The notes under the pieces were generated by a model. That model saw only the letters and a list, made by a program, of their open reading frames with translations, was not told the DNA's origin and did no database searches. The position numbers and the translations under genes are program-made. A stretch of 64,000 nt of DNA from Demequina silvatica. Its GTDB lineage: Bacteria; Actinomycetota; Actinomycetes; Actinomycetales; Demequinaceae. How positions within the stretch are numbered: position 1 is the first letter of the stretch; every line of letters begins with the position of its first letter. This document shows, in pieces, positions 47,097-55,285 of this stretch. Location of the stretch: NCBI RefSeq assembly GCF_000971215.1, contig NZ_BBMA01000005.1, positions 62,001-126,000 on the forward strand. The letters run 5' to 3'.

Positions 47097-48736
47097 GCGG
47101 CCACGACTCTCCCCCGACTGTCGGCGTCTCGACCGGCCCCGCCACCTCGCTGGCGTATCACACCGGGACCTGGCGGACCGAGCGCCCCGTGTACGTCGAC
47201 CTCGCTCCCCCGTGCTCGCTGGCCTGCCCGTCCGGCGAGGACATCCGCGGCTGGCTGGGCTCCACCCAGGAGGGCGAGGCGGGCTTCGAGAAGGCGTGGC
47301 GGCGCCTGGTCGCGGCCAACCCGCTACCGGCGGTGATGGGTCGCATCTGCTATCACCCCTGCCAGACGGCCTGCAACCGGGCCTCGGTGGATGAAGAGGT
47401 CGGTATCAACGCGGTCGAGCGGTTCCTGGGCGACACCGCGCTCGAGCGAGGCTGGGCGCTGCCGGCGCCCGCCGCACAGTCCGGACGCCGCGTCCTGGTG
47501 GTGGGTTCGGGGCCCGCAGGGCTGTCCGCGGCCTACCAACTGCGCCAGCGGGGCCACGCCGTCACGGTGCGGGAGGCCGCCGCGGAGCCGGGAGGCATGA
47601 TGCGGTACGGGATCCCCGCGTACCGGCTGCCGCGGGACGTCCTCGCGGCGGAGATCCGCCGCATCGAGGCGACCGGGGTGCGCGTCGAGTGCGGGCGACG
47701 GGTGGACAGCCTGGACGATGCGCTGGCGGAGTACGACGCCGTGGTCCTGACCGTGGGGGCCGGGGTCGCGCACCACGTGGACATCCCGGCGGGCGCGGCG
47801 TCGAAGATCGTGGACGCGATCGACGTGCTGCGCGACGTGGCCTCGGGTCATCCGCCGCTGCTGGGCCGGCGCGTCGCGGTGTACGGCGGCGGCAACACGG
47901 CGATGGATGCGGCGCGGACCGCGCGAAGGCTTGGGGCGTCGGACGCGGTGGTGGTCTACCGGCGCACGCGCGAGCAGATGCCCGCACACCCCACGGAGCT
48001 CGCGGACGCCGTGGGCGAGGGCGTGCGGGTGCAGTGGCTGTCGACCATCTCCGCGGTCGACGGGCCGCGCGTCACCATCGAACGGATGGCGTTGGACACG
48101 GATGGCGTGCCGCGCGGGACGGGCGAGTTCGAGGAGCTCGACGCGGACACCGTGCTGCTCGCCGTCGGGCAGGACGCGGACCTGTCGCTGCTCACCGACG
48201 CCCCGGACGTGGTGGTCGCGGAGGGGGTCGTGCAGGTGGATCCGGTGACGCTGATGACCGGGCGTCAGGGGGTGTTCGCCGCGGGCGACGTGTCGCCGGG
48301 GTCGCGGACCGCGACGTACGCGATCGGGCGTGGGGCGCGGGCGGCGAAGGCGGTCGACGCGTGGCTGGCTCCGCGGGTGCTGCCGGCGGAGCCGGTGGCG
48401 CGCGAGGCGGGCAGCGACCGGCTGAACCCCTGGTACTACTCGGATGCCCCGAAGCAGCACCGGTCGGAGCTGGAGGCGGCGCGGCGGGTGACGGGCTTCG
48501 AGGAGGTGCTCGCGGGCCTCGACGCGGAGCACGCGGTATTCGAGGCGCGGCGGTGCATGTCGTGCGGCTCGTGCTTCGAGTGCGACAACTGCTACGGCAT
48601 GTGCCCCGACGACGCGATACGCAAGCTCGGCCCGGGGATGCGCTACGAGATCGACTACGACTACTGCAAGGGCTGCGGCATCTGCGCCGCGGAGTGCCCG
48701 TGCGGGGCGATCGACATGGTGCCGGAGGTCCGGTAG
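47093..48736 (+). CDS. NADPH:ferredoxin-type oxidoreductase with 4Fe-4S ferredoxin tail
   Basis: A 547-residue GltD-like flavoprotein fused to a ferredoxin. N-terminal Fe-S cysteines lie in CSLACPSGEDI and CYHPCQTACNR; the FAD loop is VVGSGPAGLSAAYQLRQRGH; the NADPH loop is YGGGNTAMDAARTARRLGA. The C-terminus has cysteine clusters CMSCGSCFECDNCYGMCP and CKGCGICAAECPCG for two 4Fe-4S centres. Encoded last in the por operon, it would move electrons from 2-oxoacid oxidation to NADP+ (or the reverse), serving as the delta subunit and its acceptor at once. Motif copy 47713-47722 encodes SLDDALAEY. Confidence 0.93.
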   Translation: MSGHDSPPTVGVSTGPATSLAYHTGTWRTERPVYVDLAPPCSLACPSGEDIRGWLGSTQEGEAGFEKAWRRLVAANPLPAVMGRICYHPCQTACNRASVDEEVGINAVERFLGDTALERGWALPAPAAQSGRRVLVVGSGPAGLSAAYQLRQRGHAVTVREAAAEPGGMMRYGIPAYRLPRDVLAAEIRRIEATGVRVECGRRVDSLDDALAEYDAVVLTVGAGVAHHVDIPAGAASKIVDAIDVLRDVASGHPPLLGRRVAVYGGGNTAMDAARTARRLGASDAVVVYRRTREQMPAHPTELADAVGEGVRVQWLSTISAVDGPRVTIERMALDTDGVPRGTGEFEELDADTVLLAVGQDADLSLLTDAPDVVVAEGVVQVDPVTLMTGRQGVFAAGDVSPGSRTATYAIGRGARAAKAVDAWLAPRVLPAEPVAREAGSDRLNPWYYSDAPKQHRSELEAARRVTGFEEVLAGLDAEHAVFEARRCMSCGSCFECDNCYGMCPDDAIRKLGPGMRYEIDYDYCKGCGICAAECPCGAIDMVPEVR

Positions 48737-48753
48737 CGCCTCCGGGCACGGCG

Positions 48754-48798
48754 AAGGCCCGCCCCGGCGATCCCGTGAGGGACGCCCGGACGGGCCTT
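48754..48798. terminator. Hairpin terminator after the 2-oxoacid oxidoreductase operon
   Basis: AAGGCCCGCCCCGGCG (48754-48769) pairs with CGCCCGGACGGGCCTT (48783-48798), 14 of 16 positions, around a loop that holds a smaller TCCC/GGGA stem. It lies between convergent genes (por operon and cold-shock gene) and can serve both. Confidence 0.8.
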
Positions 48799-48814
48799 GC
48801 GAGTCCGCTGAAGC

Positions 48815-49018
48815 TTAGAGCGGGCGGATGTTCGCGGCCTGCATGCCCTTGGGGCCACGCTCGGCGTCGAACTCGACACGCTGGTTCTCCTCGAGGGTGC
48901 GGAAGCCCTGCGAGTTGATCGCGCTGAAGTGCGCGAAGACGTCGGCAGAGCCGTCGTCGGGGGCGATGAAGCCGAAGCCCTTGTCCGGGTTGAACCACTT
49001 CACGATGCCTGTAGCCAT
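48815..49018 (-). CDS. cspA: Cold-shock protein
   Basis: A 67-residue single-domain nucleic-acid chaperone. RNP1 (KGFGFIAP) and RNP2 (VFAHFSAI) are intact, and [11 protein letters not shown] is the usual start. It melts RNA secondary structure. The gene has a long upstream region (49019-49337) that probably forms a structured leader, as in other cold-shock genes. Confidence 0.96.
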   Translation of the reverse strand: MATGIVKWFNPDKGFGFIAPDDGSADVFAHFSAINSQGFRTLEENQRVEFDAERGPKGMQAANIRPL

Positions 49019-49337
49019 GTTGCTTGTCCTTCGTATTGCTGACCGCGATGCGGTCGGTGTTGCTACGCCGGCGGCGCCGACGTGCGTGGGTGACCGGCGG
49101 CGGATGCCGACGGACGAGTGTGGTGGGCCACGATGCGGTTCGCGCCCTGGTGGGCGGCGGGGCCGATGCGCGGTCCTGGCGGAGATATACACGCCTGGGC
49201 GCTAACGAGGCTCGGAACCCGGGTCCGCCGGGCTCGACGAGCATGCGAGCGGCTGCTCGCTCCCACGAGTGTACGGCATCGGCGCTGGGACGCCCAGGGC
49301 CGGGACTATGCGCGGGTTCAGTTGCGATGTCGACGTG
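49019..49337. promoter_or_regulatory. Long leader/promoter region of the cold-shock gene
   Basis: 319 bp without a gene. On the minus strand, GTGTATATCT (49190-49181) is the best -10 candidate and would give a leader of about 160 nt, typical of cold-shock mRNAs that refold at low temperature. GCGAGC-ggct-GCTCGC (49245-49260) is a small hairpin. A one-mismatch copy of the dispersed motif (GGACTATGCG, 49303-49312) lies farther up. Confidence 0.5.
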
Positions 49338-50018
49338 TCAGTCGTGCTCCCACGGCGCCGCGATCGACTCGATGAACTCCTGGTCGTCGGAGCCCATGTC
49401 GGCCGCGGCAACTGTGGATGCCTGGCGCTTCGGATCTTGCATTCGCACCACGTACCTCATGTGCACAACCCGATCGCCTTGGATCACGTCGACGGGATCG
49501 TCGAGCATCTGCTGCGCGTCGACCGCACCGAAGAATCGCTTGCCCGTGCCGAACACCACGGGCACCACGTCCATGCGGACCTCGTCAACCAGGCCCGCGG
49601 CGAACACCTGCCCGCCCACGTCGCCGGCCGAGACCTCGACGATGCGGTCGCCGGCCAGTTCCTGAGCCGTCGCCACCGCTGCGGCAAATTCGTCGACGAA
49701 GGTGAACGGCGCATCGTCCCTCCACCCGTCCGGCGGCGGCCGGTGGGTGACGACCACGACGTGCGCGACGCCGCTCGGCGGAACGCCGTCCCAGCCGCCC
49801 GTCATGTCGAACACGTGGCGGCCGACCACGGTGACGCCGACCGAGTCCCAGTACGCGCGGGTGTGGTCGTAGGACGCTTGCGAGACCTTGAGGATGCCGC
49901 CGTCGTCGAGCGGGACGTCGCCGCTGAGGAGCCAGTCGAACAGCGGACCGGTGTCGTCGGCGTCGTCGGCGATGAAGCCGTCGACGGAGACCGAGGCGTA
50001 CATGACGACCTTGCCCAT
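49338..50018 (-). CDS. Dihydrofolate reductase family protein (RibD C-terminal-like)
   Basis: A 226-residue protein of the DHFR/RibD reductase superfamily (KVVMYASVSVDGFIADDADD, VVGRHVFDMTGGWDGVPP, GDVGGQVFAAGLVDEVRMDV and VPVVFGTGKRFFG). Such stand-alone proteins are NADPH-dependent but their substrates are rarely known. ATG 50018. Motif copy 49710-49719 encodes GWRDDAPFTF, another instance of the shared peptide. Confidence 0.88.
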   Translation of the reverse strand: MGKVVMYASVSVDGFIADDADDTGPLFDWLLSGDVPLDDGGILKVSQASYDHTRAYWDSVGVTVVGRHVFDMTGGWDGVPPSGVAHVVVVTHRPPPDGWRDDAPFTFVDEFAAAVATAQELAGDRIVEVSAGDVGGQVFAAGLVDEVRMDVVPVVFGTGKRFFGAVDAQQMLDDPVDVIQGDRVVHMRYVVRMQDPKRQASTVAAADMGSDDQEFIESIAAPWEHD

Positions 50019-50070
50019 GGGGTGCTCCTCCGCTCGGGGATAGCCCCAGGCTAAGCGCTCGCTCCCGACA

Positions 50071-51003
50071 TCAGAACGTGGCGTCCCGCAGGTACTCGAG
50101 GCCGGCGATCGCGGGGCCGAACGGGTCGTAGTCCGCGTCATCAGGCGGGTCGCGCTCGATCACGTAGAACTGCACGTCCTGCCCGGCCGCGGCGAAGATC
50201 GACGGGAAGTCGATGGTGCCCTCGCCGACGGTGGCGATCTCCCCGGCCTCGTCCATGTCCTTGACGTGCAGCAGCGGGATGCGGTCACCGTGCTTGGCGA
50301 CGATCGCGGCCGGGTCCTCGCCGGCGGCGGTCGCCCAGTACAGGTCGAGCTCGAACGCGACGTTCTCGGGCGAGGTGTGCGCCATGAGGAGGTCGAAGGC
50401 GCTCTGGTCGCCGTAGACCTGGGTGAACTCGTAGTCGTGGAGATGGACCAGGTACCGCAGGCCCTCATCGCGAGCCATCGCGCCCAGGTGGTCGATCCTC
50501 TCCGCGAACGCGACCCACTCCTCGCGGGAGGTGAACGTGCGGGGATCCTCGCCCGCGCCCACGAACTCGGCGCCGAGCGTCGCGGCGGTCTCGACCTTCT
50601 GCGCCCACTGCTCGTCGGTCGTGTCCATCGTCACCGAGGTGTGGAGCGAGCTGGCCTCGAGGCCGTACGTGTCGAGCAGCGCGCGGTACTCCTCCGCGTC
50701 GAGCCCCTGGAAGCCCGTGTAGTCCACGGGCTCGACGTTGCGGAAGCCCGCCTCCGCGAGCCGGGCGAGCACCTCCTCCTGGCGGGACTGCGCCGCATCG
50801 TCCTCGCCGAAGCCGATGTAGTGGAAGAAGGTGAACATCTGGACGCTGATCTCGTCGTCCGGGATGGACGATGCGCCGGTCACCTCGGTGGGCGCCGTGC
50901 CACCGGGCGGCGGCGACGCCGTACAGGCGGTGAGCATGATCGCGGCGGCGAGCACGGACCCCATCAAGGCGCCGCGGTTCGTGCGGCTCTGCGTGCTGCG
51001 CAA
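50071..51003 (-). CDS. Lipoprotein with sugar phosphate isomerase/epimerase-like TIM barrel
   Basis: A 310-residue lipoprotein. TTG 51003 is preferred because it supplies the positively charged n-region (RSTQSRTNRG) that ATG 50964 lacks, and GGGAGGAG lies 13 bp upstream. The lipobox is MLTAC. The mature domain (DEISVQMFTFFHYIGFGEDD, VEPVDYTGFQGLDAEEYRAL, FELDLYWATAAGEDPAAIVA, LLHVKDMDEAGEIATVGEG) is the xylose-isomerase-like barrel with metal-ligand Glu/Asp/His. Secreted members of this family are common near sugar oxidoreductases. Two motif copies lie inside (50794 and 50866). Confidence 0.82.
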   Translation of the reverse strand: MRSTQSRTNRGALMGSVLAAAIMLTACTASPPPGGTAPTEVTGASSIPDDEISVQMFTFFHYIGFGEDDAAQSRQEEVLARLAEAGFRNVEPVDYTGFQGLDAEEYRALLDTYGLEASSLHTSVTMDTTDEQWAQKVETAATLGAEFVGAGEDPRTFTSREEWVAFAERIDHLGAMARDEGLRYLVHLHDYEFTQVYGDQSAFDLLMAHTSPENVAFELDLYWATAAGEDPAAIVAKHGDRIPLLHVKDMDEAGEIATVGEGTIDFPSIFAAAGQDVQFYVIERDPPDDADYDPFGPAIAGLEYLRDATF

Positions 51004-51083
51004 CCTGGCGGCGCTCCTCCCTGCGAGGTCCGCTCGCGGACCTTGAACTGGCAGGCGCCAATCTACGGCCTGTGCCGACGGCC

Positions 51084-51809
51084 TCAGATCGTGTCGGGGA
51101 TGGGGCGTCCCGGGAACAGCGTCGCGTACTGCTTGCGGTACATGCGCTTGCCGACCAGGCGGTACGCGACCCGCGCGAACGCCGGGGCCTCCTTGAAGAA
51201 CTCCCTCTGGTCCTCGATCGGGTTCGCAGCGAGGATCATGCCGAGATAGGCGATGACCACCTTCTTCTCGAACTGGTCGAAGCCGTGCGCGGCGAGCTGT
51301 TCGAACTCCTCGTTGGTGAGGACGCGGTCGACCGCCGGCATCACCTCGGTGACCTCGCGCCGCAGGTGGACCTTGAGCCGTGCGGACAGCCGCTCGTAGT
51401 GCTGGGCGAGCTCCTCTCCCACCGCCGGGTCGGCCGTGGCGGTCCAACGCTCGCGGATCGGGGCGATCTGGTCGAGCATCGTCTTGACCTCGGCGTGCTG
51501 CGCGAGCATCTGGTCGACGTGCAGCGCGCAGGCCGGCGCACGCTCGCGCAGCTGCGGGTACATGAGCTGGTCCTCGCCCTCGTGGTGCACGTGGAGGACC
51601 TTGTCGATGTTGGCGAGCACCTCGCCGACGTAACGGGACCGCTCGGTGTCACCCGCCGCAGCCGAGCGCGCGAGCCCGGGCGCCTCGTCGTAGGACCACA
51701 GGAACACGCGGTGGATGCGCCGCATCGCCGCGGTGCCGGTGCACAGGACGGGACCATCAGGGACCGGTGCCGCGACCTCGCCCGGCTCCATGGTGAAGAA
51801 GTCCGACAT
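51084..51809 (-). CDS. Hemerythrin HHE domain protein
   Basis: A 241-residue protein with a hemerythrin-like four-helix bundle. Iron ligands: RRIHRVF, LHVHHEGEDQLMYPQL, LAQHAEVKTML and LKVHLRREVTEVMPAV. Such domains bind O2 or sense it through a di-iron centre. ATG 51809 (MSDFFTMEP) is chosen; an earlier ATG at 51830 is possible. The C-terminus adds two helices (ANPIEDQREFFKEAPAFARV). Its role in this genome is unknown. Confidence 0.85.
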   Translation of the reverse strand: MSDFFTMEPGEVAAPVPDGPVLCTGTAAMRRIHRVFLWSYDEAPGLARSAAAGDTERSRYVGEVLANIDKVLHVHHEGEDQLMYPQLRERAPACALHVDQMLAQHAEVKTMLDQIAPIRERWTATADPAVGEELAQHYERLSARLKVHLRREVTEVMPAVDRVLTNEEFEQLAAHGFDQFEKKVVIAYLGMILAANPIEDQREFFKEAPAFARVAYRLVGKRMYRKQYATLFPGRPIPDTI

Positions 51810-51927
51810 CCGAGCCCCCCGGGTCGCCATGCCTACCGGGGCCGCGTCGCCCCCTCAGACGAGGCTACGACCGGCGACGAGGCGCGGCAACGCGAGCGGC
51901 AGGCCTGCGTGCCGACGCCTCGGCGCC

Positions 51928-51938
51928 GGGACGATGCG
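51928..51938 (+). repeat. Intergenic copy of the dispersed motif
   Basis: GGGACGATGCG with flank AGGGCTGGC in the gap between the hemerythrin-domain gene and the acetyltransferase gene. The same flank type (GGGCTGGC) is seen with the copy at 61099. Confidence 0.85.
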
Positions 51939-51972
51939 AGGGCTGGCTCGCCGTGCCCGTCAGGGTCGGGCG

Positions 51973-52476
51973 TCAGGCCAGGTCGAGCGCCATCGCCACG
52001 TCGGCCCGGGCATACGGCCCGGGCTCGTACTCGTCGTGGCCCAGGTGGCGGAAGCCGAGCTCCTCGTAGAGGTGCACGGCGGCATCCAGCTTCCGGTTGC
52101 TCTCCAGCTCGATGCGCACCGCGCCCAGCGCGCGCGCCCGCTCGATCGCGGCCAGGAGCAGGCGCCGTCCGGTGCCGTGCCCGCGGTGCCGGGGGTCCAC
52201 GGCCATCTTCACGATCTCGACCACGCCGTCGTGGGTGCGGGCGATGCCGACGCAGCCGACCACCGCATCGTCCTTCCTCGCCACGAGGACGGCACCGCCG
52301 GGCTCCACGAGCTGCCCGACCGGGTCCTCGAGCTGACGGCGGTCCTCGTCCTCGAGCGCGAAGATCTCGGTGATCCACTGCTCGTTGAGCTCGCGGAAGG
52401 CCCGCGCGTCCGCGGGGGTGCGAAGGTCGTCGAGGACCACGGGGACGGTGCTGCCGGGGAGGGTTGGAGTGTTCAC
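51973..52476 (-). CDS. GNAT-family N-acetyltransferase
   Basis: A 167-residue acetyltransferase. Acetyl-CoA loop: VDPRHRGHGTGRRLLLAAIE; C-terminal YEELGFRHLGHDEYEPGPYA. GTG 52476 is the proposed start with AGGGG upstream. Motif copy 52264-52273 encodes VARKDDAVVGCVG in the beta4 region. It is divergent from the LysR gene, which could control it. Confidence 0.85.
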   Translation of the reverse strand: MNTPTLPGSTVPVVLDDLRTPADARAFRELNEQWITEIFALEDEDRRQLEDPVGQLVEPGGAVLVARKDDAVVGCVGIARTHDGVVEIVKMAVDPRHRGHGTGRRLLLAAIERARALGAVRIELESNRKLDAAVHLYEELGFRHLGHDEYEPGPYARADVAMALDLA

Positions 52477-52544
52477 CCCTTCAGTGTGGGCGGCCCATCC
52501 AGTCACGTCCAATAGCGATATGCGCGGATTGATAATCTGAGTGC

Positions 52545-53429
52545 ATGGATAATGCGCCCGACGTCGACCTGCGCCTGTTGCGGTCGTTCGTGGCCGTGGC
52601 CGAGGAGCTCCACTTCGGTCGCGCCGCCGAGCGCCTGCACATCGCACAGCCTGCGCTCTCGCAGCAGGTACGCCGGCTCGAACGCGAGCTCGGCGTGGCG
52701 CTGCTCACCCGCACCTCGCGCAGCGTCGCAGTCACGCCGGCCGGCGCGGTGCTGGCCGACCGCGCGCGCACCCTGCTCGGACTCGTCCGCGACGATCTCG
52801 AGGAGGCCATGCGTGTCGGACGCGGCGAGCAGGGTCGGCTCGACGTCGGATTCGTCAGCTCGGCGCTGCCGTTGGGACCCATCCGGCTGGTGCAGGCGTT
52901 CCGGGCGTCCTACCCGCGCGTGAAGGTCGAGCTGACCGAGGGCTACTCCGCACAGCTGCTCGATCTGCTGGCCCGCGGGGCGCTCGACCTGGCCGTGGTC
53001 CGCGACCCCGACCCGCGCGACGACATGCACTACGAGGTCTTCCACTCGGAGCCGTTCGTGGCCGCCGTGCCTGCCGACCACCGCTTCGCCGGGAGGAGCT
53101 CCGTGCGCGGTCCGGAGTTGGCCGGCGACCCGTTCGTGTTCTTCCGCGCATCGGCCGGCCGCGTCGCCACCGAGCGCAACCTCGCCCCGGTCGTCGAGGG
53201 CGGCCAGGTGCCGCACATCGCCCAGATCGGCTCGACGTGGGCCACGATCCTCCATCTCGTGGGCGCTGGGATGGGCGTTACCGTCGCCCCCGAGAGCGCG
53301 CTCGGCGGGGCGCCCGATGGCGTGGTCGCGCTGCCGCTCGAGGGCTCCGGCCACCGTAGCGAACTCGCGTGGGCGATGCGCGCGGGCGACGACCGCCCGA
53401 TGCTGCGCAACTTCGTCGCAAGCGCCTGA
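52545..53429 (+). CDS. LysR-family transcriptional regulator
   Basis: A 294-residue LysR protein. N-terminal HTH: LRLLRSFVAVAEELHFGRAA, ERLHIAQPALSQQVRRLERE. The effector domain begins near GRLDVGFVSSALPLG. The 68-bp gap to the divergent acetyltransferase gene holds an AT-rich block (TAGCGATATGCG, TTGATAATC) that suits a LysR site. Ligand and target are unknown. Confidence 0.9.
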   Translation: MDNAPDVDLRLLRSFVAVAEELHFGRAAERLHIAQPALSQQVRRLERELGVALLTRTSRSVAVTPAGAVLADRARTLLGLVRDDLEEAMRVGRGEQGRLDVGFVSSALPLGPIRLVQAFRASYPRVKVELTEGYSAQLLDLLARGALDLAVVRDPDPRDDMHYEVFHSEPFVAAVPADHRFAGRSSVRGPELAGDPFVFFRASAGRVATERNLAPVVEGGQVPHIAQIGSTWATILHLVGAGMGVTVAPESALGGAPDGVVALPLEGSGHRSELAWAMRAGDDRPMLRNFVASA

Positions 53430-53522
53430 GGCGCAGCCCAAGCGCCACGACGCCTCGGACGGAGGTCACGACTCGAAACTGACACGAGGCACCACGGGGA
53501 CCTGCGGGCCCCGATTCGTTGC

Positions 53523-54503
53523 TTAACCCAGCGCGAGCCCCGCGGCCGAGTAGGTCGACCGGAGGGCCTCAGCCTGGGCGACAGCGGCGCTCGCATCGGC
53601 TGGGTTGGGCCCGCCGCGGGTGGCATCGCGGAACGCCTCGAGCTGGAACACATAACTGGTGCGCCGGGTCACCTGCTCGACGCGGCGCCCCTCACCCGAC
53701 CGCACGACGATGCGCCCCTTCATCTGCGGGTGATATGGCCAAGCCATGTCGACACTGCCGGCGGTGCCCACCACGCGCAGGTGCGCCTCGATGAGGCGCC
53801 GCGACCACATCGAGGACACGATCCCACCCTCAACCCCTCCCGCGAAGGCCAGCCGAGCCTCCACCAGGCGATCCACGTCGCCGCGCAGCCACGCTCGCGC
53901 ATCGTCCACCGCCTCGACCTCGCCCAGCAGGTCACGGAGCAGTCGCATCGGGTAGTAGCCGACGTCGAGCAGCCCGCCGCCGCCGAGCGCCGCGTTCCAG
54001 CGGATGTCCGACCGCTTCGGTATCGGCACGCAGAACGTCGCCCGGGCGCGGACGACGCGACCGATCTCCCCCGATGCGAGGATGCCGCGCAGGGCGGTCA
54101 GGTGCGGGTGGAAGCCCGTGTGGTACGCCTCGGTGACCGTCACGGGCAGTCCCTGGACCGCTGCGGCGACCTCGCGCGAAGCGGTCACCGACGACGTGAA
54201 CGGCTTCTCGCACAGCACGTGCTTCCCCGCCTCCGCGGCGCGCACGGTCCACTCGCCGTGGAGCGCGGCGGGTAGCGGGATGTAGACGGCATCCACATCG
54301 GGTGAGTCGAGAACCTCCTGGTAGGACCCCAGCACGGTGCCGATCGCGGCGCGGGCCGCTACCGCCTCGGCTCGCGCGCGATCCCGCGCCGCGATCGCCG
54401 TCACCTGCACGTCGGCGACCTCGCGCACGGGGGCGAGCAGCGCATCGTCCAGAATGCGTGCGGCGCCCAGGACGCCGATGCGCAGCCGCGCGGACCCGCT
54501 CAC
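53523..54503 (-). CDS. Gfo/Idh/MocA-family oxidoreductase
   Basis: A 326-residue sugar or inositol dehydrogenase-like enzyme. Rossmann start LRIGVLGAARILDDALLAPV (motif copy 54441-54450 encodes the LDDALL), then DAVYIPLPAALHGEWTVRAA and HVLCEKPFTSSV with the catalytic Lys of EKP. The C-terminal domain has GGGLLDVGYYPMRLLRDLLG. GTG 54503 overlaps the TetR stop (GTGA). With the divergent MFS/hydrolase genes it looks like a small catabolic locus. Second motif copy 53898-53907 encodes AVDDARAWL. Confidence 0.9.
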   Translation of the reverse strand: MSGSARLRIGVLGAARILDDALLAPVREVADVQVTAIAARDRARAEAVAARAAIGTVLGSYQEVLDSPDVDAVYIPLPAALHGEWTVRAAEAGKHVLCEKPFTSSVTASREVAAAVQGLPVTVTEAYHTGFHPHLTALRGILASGEIGRVVRARATFCVPIPKRSDIRWNAALGGGGLLDVGYYPMRLLRDLLGEVEAVDDARAWLRGDVDRLVEARLAFAGGVEGGIVSSMWSRRLIEAHLRVVGTAGSVDMAWPYHPQMKGRIVVRSGEGRRVEQVTRRTSYVFQLEAFRDATRGGPNPADASAAVAQAEALRSTYSAAGLALG

Positions 54504-55123
54504 GTCATCTCGTCGCGGCGTGCGGCGATGCGCAGCGCCTGGCCCACCTCGCGGGCCAGATCGAAGCTGGGGTCGATCAGCCACTGGGTCTCGAGGCCTT
54601 CCCACAGCGCGACCAGCTGTCGCCCGAAGCGCTCGGGATCCACGTCGGGGTGCGCGTAGCCGGCACGCTTGAGGGCGCCCAGGTAGAGCGCGTAGTTCGC
54701 GGCGGCGATCCGTTGGTGGTCGCGGACGTACGCGTTGGCGGGGTGCTCGGGGTCGACGGCCGCGGCACGGACCTCGGCGTAAAGGCGTCGCACATGCATC
54801 GAGCCCATGCCCGAGCGCACGAATGCGACCAGCTGTTCCTCGACGGCCTCGACCGGGACGGTGAGCACACCCGGGCCGGCGGCGATCTCGCGTGCGCTCA
54901 CCACCGCATCGGCTCGGTCCAGAGCCGCCATGAACAGGTGGTCCTTCGACGGGAAGTGGTACAGCACCTGCGCCTCGGTGAGGCCGGCGCGCTCGGCCAC
55001 ATCGGTGAAAGAGACCTCGCGATGCCCACGCTCCTCCACCAGCGCGAGCGTCGCGTCCGCGATCGCCTCCAGGCGCCCGCGGGTCTTCGCGTAGGGTCCG
55101 CGCTTGGCCGCCGTGCTGCTCAC
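54500..55123 (-). CDS. TetR-family transcriptional regulator
   Basis: A 207-residue regulator, GTG 55123. HTH: ATLALVEERGHREVSFTDVA, ERAGLTEAQVLYHFPSKDHL. The C-terminal domain (FGRQLVALWEGLETQWLIDP) belongs to a TetR group often controlling transporters and dehydrogenases. Translationally coupled to the Gfo/Idh enzyme and divergent from the MFS transporter; the 163-bp gap holds the transporter promoter. Confidence 0.87.
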   Translation of the reverse strand: MSSTAAKRGPYAKTRGRLEAIADATLALVEERGHREVSFTDVAERAGLTEAQVLYHFPSKDHLFMAALDRADAVVSAREIAAGPGVLTVPVEAVEEQLVAFVRSGMGSMHVRRLYAEVRAAAVDPEHPANAYVRDHQRIAAANYALYLGALKRAGYAHPDVDPERFGRQLVALWEGLETQWLIDPSFDLAREVGQALRIAARRDEMT

Positions 55124-55185
55124 GCCTGCAGTGTACGAGGGCGGACACCATGCGCCGCCAGGCCGACACGCATGCGGGAGGCGAG

Positions 55186-55214
55186 TTGACACGAGCCAAT
55201 TTCTAGCGCACTAT
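55186..55214 (+). promoter_or_regulatory. Sigma-70-type promoter of the MFS/hydrolase operon
   Basis: TTGACA (55186-55191), 17-bp spacer, CACTAT (55209-55214). The -35 is consensus. The region after it (CTATTTTTTCG) is unusually AT-rich and may also hold the TetR operator. Confidence 0.65.
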
Positions 55215-55285
55215 TTTTTCGATGCGGCAGCCGTCGCAGGGCCTCGCGCCATCGTCGGCGCGACACACATGCTCAAAGGAGAGAC

